Below, piece by piece: positions 56,750 to 64,000 of a DNA stretch of 64,000 bases. This DNA comes from Apium graveolens. Taxonomy: Eukaryota; Streptophyta; Magnoliopsida; Apiales; Apiaceae. How positions within the stretch are numbered: position 1 is the stretch's first letter; every line of letters starts with the position of its first letter. The DNA lies in contig NC_133653.1 in the NCBI RefSeq assembly GCF_009905375.1, forward strand, positions 90,445,671 to 90,509,670, in the 5' to 3' direction. The notes under the pieces were generated by a model, which was not told where the DNA came from, did not search any database, and saw only the letters and a program-made list of their open reading frames with translations. Position numbers and translations under genes: made by a program.

Positions 56750-59148
56750 TATATATATATATTGATATAGTTTTCAAAACTATTAATCGAATAAGGTTTA
56801 TTCGATAACTTTTAGTTTATTTAATGAATATTATTACGAATATTCATTCGAGGGCTTATGACTCCTTTTAGTTTATTTAATGAATATTATTACGAATATT
56901 CATTCGAGGGCTTATGACTCCTTTTAGTTTATTTAATGAATATTATTACGAATATTCATTTGAGGGCTTATGACTCCTTTTATTTTATTTAATGAATATT
57001 ATTACGAATATTCATTCGAGGGCTTATGACTCCTTTTATTTTATTTGATGAATATTATTACGAATATTCATTCGAGGGCTTATGACTCCTTTTAGTTTAT
57101 TTAATGAATATTATTACGAATATTCATTCGAGGGCTTATGACTCCTTTTATTTTATTTAATGAATATTATTATGAATATTCATTCGAGGGCTTATGACTC
57201 CTTTTATTTTATTTAATGAATATTATTACGAATATTCATTTGAGGGCTTATGACTCCTTTTATTTTATTGAATGAATATTATTTTGAATATTCATTCAAG
57301 GCTTATGACTCAGTTTATATTATTTAATGAATATTATTTGAATATTCATTTGAGGATCTATGACTCCGATTATTTGCTGAGATATATTCTTTATTTTATT
57401 AAAGAATAAGGTGTCGATAATCAAACTTATCTTTGATTATTCAAATAAAGATAGTACTTTCGTATAAATATATCTTTGGTTATTTAATACTCATTTCAAG
57501 TATAAGTTTTACAACTTCTACCTCAATTATTTGTATAAAGATTATTCTTTATGGGAATATTATTTAAATAATAATATTCAGATATTTTCTAATATATTGG
57601 GACTGATTTACTTTATTAAATCAGTATCACTCCAAACACTCTTTAAAGTGTTTTCGAGTCTTTAAAATGATTTTTAAAAGTTAGAGCGGATCCCAAAACT
57701 AATTTTTATATATTTAAGATCTTCCTTTTTTTAAAGGGGATTTAAATACTCGCTCAAAATAAGAGGGATCCGGCTCTGTGGTGTATTTTATATTCGCAAC
57801 AAGGTTGCGGTTTTGGTAAATGAATTGATTACTTACCCAACGTTCGGGAAGTAAGTCCATCTATCGAGTCGGCATAAGCAACATGGACTCAGTGGGCGTC
57901 CATGAAAGTGTAAGTGGCTCAGTGGGAGTCCATCAAATGCGTAAGTGGCTGAGTGGCAGTCCAGCATAAGGTCCTATTGCGACCAGGGTGATGACCAGTG
58001 GGGAATTCGTCCATCTACTAGTAGAAAAGGTTACTTATTGGTATCTTTGCCTGATCAGCAAGATATCGGGTTTATGCCACAATTCTTTTTCCTTTCAAAA
58101 ATTTATTGGATGTTACAAACTCTGTTCATACTTTACATGACAGAGGTTTTCAGGAAATGTATAAAGAAGATGTATATGTGGATATATATATATATATATA
58201 TTGGAACTTAATGAAGTATATCATAACTTCATTTCCTTCAATAATACTTCAAAGATTGAATCTATTCAAGTCTTATCTTGTAGTCTCATCAGTGTGATGA
58301 ACTTTTGAAACTGATTATAACTTGAACGGTGGTAGTTCAAGTAGTATTTGGGAAAGATATAAGTATATTGGGGTATCTTGTAACTTCCTCTTTTCAACTT
58401 ATATCTGGTTATTGATTATCTTATGAATGACAAAGATTTTCAGAAAAATGTTGAGACAAGGTTAGATATATGAGATCACCTTGCAACGATATTTTTATAT
58501 AGTTATAAACTGGAACTCTGTGTATATTATACAGGTCAGAGAATTTGAAAGATTGTGAAAAGTATATATGTATATATACTGAATATTTTGCGACTTGGTC
58601 GCATAAGAGATCAAACTTGGTTCATTTCTTTTGACCAAGACTTTCATGAGTACTATTAGAAGGCTCATATATTGTTAATCATTATATATATTATTTTGGT
58701 GGGCTTGTTGCTCACCCTTGCTTTCTTCTTTCATCACACAACAACAGATAGAAAAGATGAACAGGACCAAGCTCCCGATTCGCAAGCGGTTAAAAACCGT
58801 TCTGCAGTCTTCTGGAAGCGTTGATGCCGCCGTAGCTGAGGTAGGAGCTACCAATAGGTTAGGTTTTCAACTATTGATGGACCAGACTTATGTATAATAT
58901 GAATTGTAATAATGGCAAGGAATATGTAAATTTATTCAGAACTCTTTTAAGGTGTAACGGTTTATAATTGTGGAATATAAGGACTTGTGTTATTTTTGAG
59001 TGTTCATCTCTGAGACTATAACTTGTGGTGTGTGTGTTAGTATGGGGTCACATCATAAGGTTAACTATTATTAATTAAGTGAAGTGATATTGTGGAAAGA
59101 AAGACCGTGACGACCCGGATCCCTGACCCCGGATCTGGGGGTGTTACA
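54641..59148 (+). mobile_element. G2: 4.5-kb solo LTR of the G chromovirus family
   Basis: Starts TGTAATAACCCC and ends GGGGGTGTTACA, flanked by exact 5-bp duplications GTTTG (54636-54640, 59149-59153). It is the reverse complement counterpart of the G1 LTRs (for example 3600-3699 and 14432-14600). No internal region is present, so the element was reduced by LTR-LTR recombination. It is about 0.7 kb longer than the G1 LTR, largely because of a 56-bp tandem array. It interrupts the extra ORF of E in antisense. The frames inside are not genes. Confidence 0.95.
56825..57369 (+). repeat. 56-bp minisatellite inside the G2 solo LTR
   Basis: Ten units begin at 56825, 56881, 56937, 56993, 57049, 57105, 57161, 57217, 57273 and 57328; only the last spacing is 55. 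Each contains GAATATTATTACGAATATTC, in which GAATATT pairs with AATATTC, and then GAGGGCTTATGACTCC. The first seven or eight are nearly identical; the last two have diverged. It is absent from the same position in G1 (near 1560-1600 and 32930). Confidence 0.93.
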
Positions 59149-59153
59149 GTTTG

Positions 59154-61417
59154 CAATGTTTGTTGGTTGGAAAAATGTATGCCACTCTCTTGCTTGTTGT
59201 AAGTATGCTTCTGGAAAAGTAGCTACTTGAGCTTTCTTGAATTCATTTAGCAAGAGAGTGTCTTCTTGAATCACTCCGTGGACTTTATTTATCAGAATGT
59301 CCAACTCAGATGCCCTTCTTGTGATGAGATAGTTAAGGGACACCTGGATACATCTGTCTACCCCTGAGTCATTAATGTTGACAACTATTCTTTTTTATTA
59401 AAAATTATCCTTTATCACCAAGATTACCCTAATAGAATTTATTGTCTTGTCCAAGGCCTTCTTGTATGTGAAGAAATTTTTGTTTCGAGAAGCCCCGAGA
59501 GCCTTGAGCAATTCATCAAATTCCCCGCTCAAACTAGGTCCCTCATCTGCTTTGATAAGCCTCTCTATTCCAATATCAACTTCTTGAGATTTGCCTTTAT
59601 TAACTGCTTGGACAGCTTGGGTAGATGATCTTAATAACCTAGAATCTATCCCCCCCATAGTCTTGTTGGTAGGCATGGTAAGAGGTGTAGGAATTTTAGG
59701 CCTCACATCTTCTGGAAGTGAAGGCTTGGGATTATTGAGTGCACCCATGATGGCTCCCAAAGACATTGAATTTTGCATTTGTAGGTGCTTGTGAGAGTCC
59801 CCCAGGATCTGGATATCAGCCTGTTGACTTGCTACCATTTCTGTGAGTTGGGAGACTTGACTTGTTAGAGACACATTGGCTGACTGTAGGGTAGAGATCT
59901 GAGATTGAAGAGCCTGGATTTGCAAGTTTGTTGATATTGAGAGGGGTTGTTGAGAGCTTGAAGATAGAGAGGTTCCAAAAGTTGCTTGCACAACTTCCTT
60001 TATGCCTTCCATGAAAAGTGCTGAAGGCTCATATCTGCTTTGATGGAGCTGATTCAACTTGAGTCTAGCGTCATTAGAGTTAGTAATGTGTTGTTGAACT
60101 ACTTCATACAGAGCCATAAAAGATTGCCTTAAACTTTTGAAACTAGCATCCACTGTAGTCAGATCAAATCTTGTCATCTGGTCAGCAAAATATTAGAATT
60201 TTGATTGAATCTTGACTTTGGAAGAAATAATTTCAACCATTTTCTCCCCTACCATCTTTCTGATCTTGTCTTGATGACTTGTCAAAGTCAATTCTAGTAT
60301 TTTACCAAATATGTGAAAAGCTTTGACTTGAGCCTTGTAGACTTCATTAACTGCATCATACACTTTTTGTGAGGTCAGGACCTTGGCATTACTCCCCAAA
60401 ATTTTGACATATTCCTCCCTGAATCTTTCCAACACCTGATCCATTTCCAATATGAAGTCTTTAGACAACCAAGCATCCATTTTGTCATCCTGCTTAACTT
60501 CATTCACTATTTTCTGCTTTTATTTCTCAACATCTTCATTATAAGTGAGCAGAATTGTCTGATAGACTTGATTTATCATGTTTAAAGTGAGCAGATGTTG
60601 TGATATGTTAGCAAGGCCTGAAATTTGATCAACTAGAATATCATCCACAATGCTTGGTTGAGATTGAGCATTTTGTAGCCACTATTGGATTGGATGAGAT
60701 GATTGTTGTGAAAGGTTGGATGATGAAAGAATATCTATGGGTTGAGAGGTGGAGGGTAGAGTTTCAGTAGAACCACCCGTGAAAGATGTCACAGTTTGAC
60801 TCGCAGGGTGACCTGTGGTTGTGACAGTTTGTTGTTCTCTACTTGTGGGGAGAACCTCCATTGAAATTGGAGGGGAGTTAACTAGGTTATTGTCATGTAC
60901 TCTAGTCTCAAACCCTTGTGTTTCTTTCAAAACACTTTCAGATGAAAGTGATGTACCTGCCTCCCCCGTAGCAGGATCATTGGAAATTGAACTCCTAGCT
61001 TCAATTGTGAGTGCAATCTCAGCTAGGGTTTTGAGGGGAGTTATTCCCACAAGAGGAACCTCCAATTGAATTGGAGAGGATTTAGATAGCTCCCCCTCAG
61101 GAGTACTACCCTCAAACCTTACAACTTGTGAAGGTTTATTTGCACATGAAGGTGCATTTGTAACTACCAGAGGGTCTTCAGTAAAAACTGATGAAACCCT
61201 TATATTTGTGTTGGTGTCATCAAGGTCTACCCCAACTTGTAGTATCTCACCAACTAAATGTGGTTCCTGGGTGGTGAGCATAGTTTCTTGAACCATGTCA
61301 CTTGAAGTGGGAAACTCTTGAGAATCAGATTTTAGAGTTTGATTATATGAAGAAGAAATTTGAGAGATTATAGTTTGAATTTCAGAGTTGAGTTTTGGCA
61401 GCCCCCTGAGTGAATGA
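59154..61417 (-). pseudogene. Extra (env-like) ORF of element E, central part
   Basis: Minus-strand frames at 60682-61417 (Ser/Thr/Pro-rich), 60193-60507, 59398-60177 and 59154-59343 with only a few stops between them. The 59398-60177 part has a leucine heptad stretch (LQSANVSLTSQVSQLTEMV) that would form a coiled coil. No enzymatic motif. Together with the flanking pieces this is likely one long protein of unknown role in Sirevirus-like elements. Frames that begin inside G2 or the TRIM are chimeric there. Confidence 0.55.
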
Positions 61418-61422
61418 GGGAG

Positions 61423-61833
61423 TGTAACATCCCACATCAATAAGAATAAGAGTGTTTGGGACCTTTATAGATACAAGTCAACAACTAATATGTATCAAAT
61501 CGCTAGCTTTTTCGGAAGACCTGCGGTGGGTTGTTGGGTCTGGTACGCATTCGGTTGTGGGCTTGGGTGTTATAATTGGTATCAGAGCTCTGCCCAGCCG
61601 AAAGTGTTGAGGCACTACTCGGGTTCCGTATGTGTATTTGTGGGCTCGATGAGGATGTCGAGTTTATAAGAGGGGGTGTTCCTAACATCCTACATCGATA
61701 AGAATAAGAGTGTTTGGGACCTTTATAAATACAAGTCGACAACTAATGTGTACAAAATTGCTAGCTTTTTCGAACTGACCTGTGGTGGGTTGTTGGGTCC
61801 GGTACGCATTCGGTTGTGGGCTTGGGTGTTATA
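61423..61833 (+). mobile_element. TRIM: terminal-repeat retrotransposon in miniature
   Basis: 411-bp plus-strand element. LTRs of 152 bp (61423-61574) and 157 bp (61677-61833) share AATAAGAATAAGAGTGTTTG and end GGGTGTTATA. The 102-bp interior has a PBS TGGTATCAGAGC at 61577-61588 and a purine tract ATAAGAGGGGG at 61666-61676. Exact target duplication GGGAG (61418-61422, 61834-61838). No coding capacity, so it depends on another element's enzymes. I saw no 5S rRNA-like block, so it is not Cassandra. Confidence 0.92.
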
Positions 61834-61838
61834 GGGAG

Positions 61839-62885
61839 CTTCAAGAGATGTGCTCTCTTTGTGTGTGCCTTTCTTATTTCTACTTTCATACACTTGAATT
61901 TGTTTAAGTATTGGTGCAAACTCTTTACAAGGTACATTTGGGTGGATGCTTTGTTCAATAGAGACACCCTGTTGAGAGGATGCCTCTAGAGTTTGTTTAA
62001 GTCCTTGTTTTAAAAATGCATCATGTTGGGAGGGGTGCATGGTCAACTCAGTTTGTTTTACCTTCTTTGTTTTTTCTGACCAAGGGTGACTCTTTTTCTA
62101 TTTGGTCATCACCACTCTCAGTAACTACTTTTAATGGTGCCTGCTTTCTCTTCATTTTACTCATTTCACCCTTTTGAGAGGATGAAGTGGTTGGCTTCCT
62201 TGCTTCTATTATACAGAAGGAATGGTCTCAGCTTGGGAAGGCCCCTGTTGGTTGTCCTGTGTTTGTACTTTCACAGAGACAAGAGCCATAGCTGTACTAG
62301 GTTCACTATTGGATCTCATGTCCGTCATAGGGTAAGGGTAAGTCCTAAACCTCTCAATCATAAATGGAGTGAGTTTAAGACTTACATGTACCTTGTTTTT
62401 AGTAGTAAGTGAACAAACAAAACTTTGGACATTTGCTTACAATTGCCTATTTTAGTCCTATCTATACCATTAAGCATATGAATGTCATGCACTTTATGAT
62501 TTAAAGCAGACATTATAAATCTAGGAAGAAAAATTTCTTTACCTCTTGCTGTCAAAGGCATAATGAGCCTGGTGCTTAGCTCCTCTATGATAAGATGGCC
62601 TATATTGAGGTATCTATTGTGGGACATTGAGAACACCAGCTCTTGGACAACACTAGAGATGTTATCATACCCTATCTTTCTATATGTGAAGGCCCTCACA
62701 ATAGAGTCAAACAAGAAAGACCATTCTCTCCTGAGAAACTTCTTGTTCAGGCTAGCCAGGTTGACTCTTTTACTATAATTGATGAAGTCCATGAACTCAG
62801 CTAGCTCATCTTGTGTTGGAACCTCCGCCAAATTTGCAGTTGGGATGCCCAAAGCTTCATTGACATATTTTTTAGAAAATTCCAC
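61839..62885 (-). pseudogene. Extra (env-like) ORF of element E, N-terminal part
   Basis: A frame of 167 codons at 62382-62885 (EFSKKYVNEALGIP, then DFINYSKRVNLASLNKKFLR, then RKIGYDNISSVVQEL) resembles plant retrotransposon proteins usually found after pol in Sirevirus-type elements and sometimes labelled plant transposon protein. The frame is broken after 62382 and continues in pieces to 61839. The start lies just after an internal deletion that removed RT and RNase H, so the true start codon may be lost. Recognition is from memory of the family, without a search. Confidence 0.55.
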
Positions 62886-63017
62886 TTGCTAGCCTGTAAT
62901 GGAGAAATTAACCACTATAGATACAGGCTGGTTTTCATGCACCACGGCCCTTATCACAACCGTGTTCCAAAAATCCCCCAAAACATCCAAGTACAGAACT
63001 GGATTCCAGGCTGGTTT
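62886..63017. other. Deletion junction of E with duplicated filler
   Basis: The segment CAGGCTGGTTTTCATGCACCAC occurs twice in succession, at about 62925 and 63008, ending with a near-repeat of the integrase bases GCCCTTGTC. RT, RNase H and the rest of integrase are missing here. The pattern suggests an end-joining event that copied a short local segment. Confidence 0.55.
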
Positions 63018-63350
63018 TCATGCACCACAGCCCTTGTCTTTGCAGAATTCAGTTAAAGTTGCATTTCTGAATTTTGTGTCATTGTCACTCCTCAATCTTT
63101 TCACACAATTCTGATCTTCAGCCTGCTTCTCAATCTTCTTGATGTGTTCAATTATGATATGCGAAGTTTCATCTTTAGAGTGCATAAATTCTACCCAAGT
63201 GTATCTTGAGTAGTCATCCACCATCACAAGTGCATATTTCTTTCTTGAAATTGATAAGACATTACCTGGTCCAAATAAGTCCATGTGAATAAGTTGCGAA
63301 GCTGCACTTATGGAATTCAAAGTTTTACTCTTGTGAGTTGCTCTCTTCAT
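63018..63350 (-). pseudogene. pol: Integrase of element E, truncated
   Basis: Minus-strand frame with HMDLFGPGNVLSISRKKYAL and LRSDNDTKF, the first two catalytic aspartates of a copia integrase. It ends at EFCKDKGCGA, where the deletion removes the third catalytic residue and all of RT and RNase H. A stop near 63386 separates it from the upstream part. Confidence 0.85.
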
Positions 63351-63383
63351 TTTTTCTTTTTGACAAGCCTCACTAACCTTAAT

Positions 63384-63902
63384 CTAAGAAAACTCCAGAT
63401 TTGGCATATCTCTCACTAACTCCTTTTTGACAAGAGTGTTGATTGTTTTGTAATTCAAGTGAGAGCGCTTTTTATGCCACAACTTGCTTTGTTCTTCAGA
63501 TGCCTTAGTGTAGAAGCAACAAATTCCATCCTCATTTGCTGAGTTCAAGTCTGCAACAAATAAGCTTTCCTTTCTTACTCCTTTTAGAGCAACTTCATTA
63601 GTCTTTTTGCTGATGATTAAACATTCTCCTTTGTCAAATTTGACATTGAATCCTCTATCTGTGAATTGATTGACACTTAGGAGATTTACTTCCAAACCAG
63701 CAACCAATGCTACATCTTCTATGACAACATTTCCAGGAATTAATTTGCCATATCCCATTGTGAAACCTTGGTTGTTGTCTCTAAAAGTCACTAATGGGCC
63801 AACCATCTTCTCAAACTGTGATAGTAGGGCCATATCACCTGTCATATGTCTTGAGCATCCACTATCTATGATCCATATGACTTTCTTCATTTTGCCCTGC
63901 AC
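63384..63902 (-). pseudogene. pol: Protease and integrase zinc-domain region of element E
   Basis: Open minus-strand frame. Protease motif IIDSGCSRHMTGD (near 63870-63830), then NLLSVNQFTDRGF and the start of the integrase zinc domain (LWHKKRSHLNYKTINTL; arginine replaces the usual leucine before SHLN). The upstream sequence to 64000 continues the gag-protease linker in another frame, consistent with a one-base loss near 63915. Closest within the window to the protease of A. Confidence 0.85.
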
Positions 63903-64000
63903 ACAATGAGGATTAAGTGTTTTTAGCTACCCAAGCAGTGTTGGGTACTTTCTTCTTTGTGACGGACCCACATTACTAACTAGCAGAAATATGCATAATA
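63903..64000 (-). pseudogene. gag: Gag-protease linker of element E, cut by window edge
   Basis: Minus-strand sequence reads NTAWVAKNT in the frame next to the protease frame; the two are offset by one base. The gag and 5' LTR of E must lie beyond 64000. Confidence 0.45.

Noticed and set aside
56825..57369. CRISPR-like regular repeat spacing
   Set aside because: Units are contiguous and nearly identical with no unique spacers; the setting is a plant LTR.
61423..61833. Cassandra element with 5S rRNA promoter
   Set aside because: I looked for 5S-like blocks in the LTRs and found none; it is another TRIM type.

Overview
This 64-kb window looks like nuclear repeat DNA from a flowering plant, most likely a eudicot with a repeat-rich genome. 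It is AT-rich and I found no host gene, tRNA, rRNA or CRISPR array. Almost every base belongs to LTR retrotransposons nested in or abutting one another. The retroelement proteins vaguely recall those of asterids such as Apiaceae, but that is an impression and not a species call.

Layout, left to right. (1) G1 is an old minus-strand Ty3 chromovirus-like element with LTRs of about 3.8 kb: 3' LTR 1-3699, a heavily deleted interior 3700-14431, and a 5' LTR 14432-15518 that resumes at 32316 and is cut off near 32986. (2) H (5246-14146, minus) is a Ty1/copia element of the Angela/BARE type inserted in the gag region of G1. It has TSD GTTAG, 1532-bp LTRs that differ at one position by my reading, and an unbroken 1319-codon gag-pol frame. 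(3) A (15519-32310, plus) is a Sirevirus-like copia element inserted in the G1 5' LTR; its frame carries nonsense codons but no indels between gag and RNase H. (4) B (17291-25268, plus) is a defective Angela-like copia element inserted inside the zinc knuckle of A's gag. (5) A 0.93-kb fragment (33037-33962) of the E-family LTR follows. (6) D (33958-51833, minus) is a second chromovirus-like element, truncated at both ends, with a 117-codon ORF ahead of gag. (7) C (35180-44212, plus) belongs to the same family as B and is inserted in the RNase H/integrase linker of D with TSD CAATC. (8) E (51834 to beyond 64000, minus) is a second Sirevirus-like element with a long degenerate extra ORF after pol. 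(9) E carries a 4508-bp solo LTR of the G family (G2, 54641-59148, TSD GTTTG) and a 411-bp TRIM (61423-61833, TSD GGGAG).

How the parts work. Each element encodes, or once encoded, Gag (particle), protease, integrase, reverse transcriptase and RNase H for copy-and-paste transposition. Primer-binding sites complementary to initiator tRNA-Met (TGGTATCAGAGC or a close variant) lie beside six 5' LTRs or LTR-like repeats, and purine tracts lie beside the 3' LTRs. Only H looks coding-competent.

I found no new defence or metabolic system. The least explained signals are in the untranslated leaders of the Angela-like elements. B and C share an array of four hairpins with different stems but the same loop sequence (CGTGCYACAGCCG), plus a second array of four palindromic GCGCATTC/GAATGCG units. 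H has its own repeated 20-bp palindrome at the matching place. These could be RNA packaging, dimerisation or translation elements. The 5' ORF of D, the minisatellite in the G2 solo LTR and the extra ORF of E also merit a second look.
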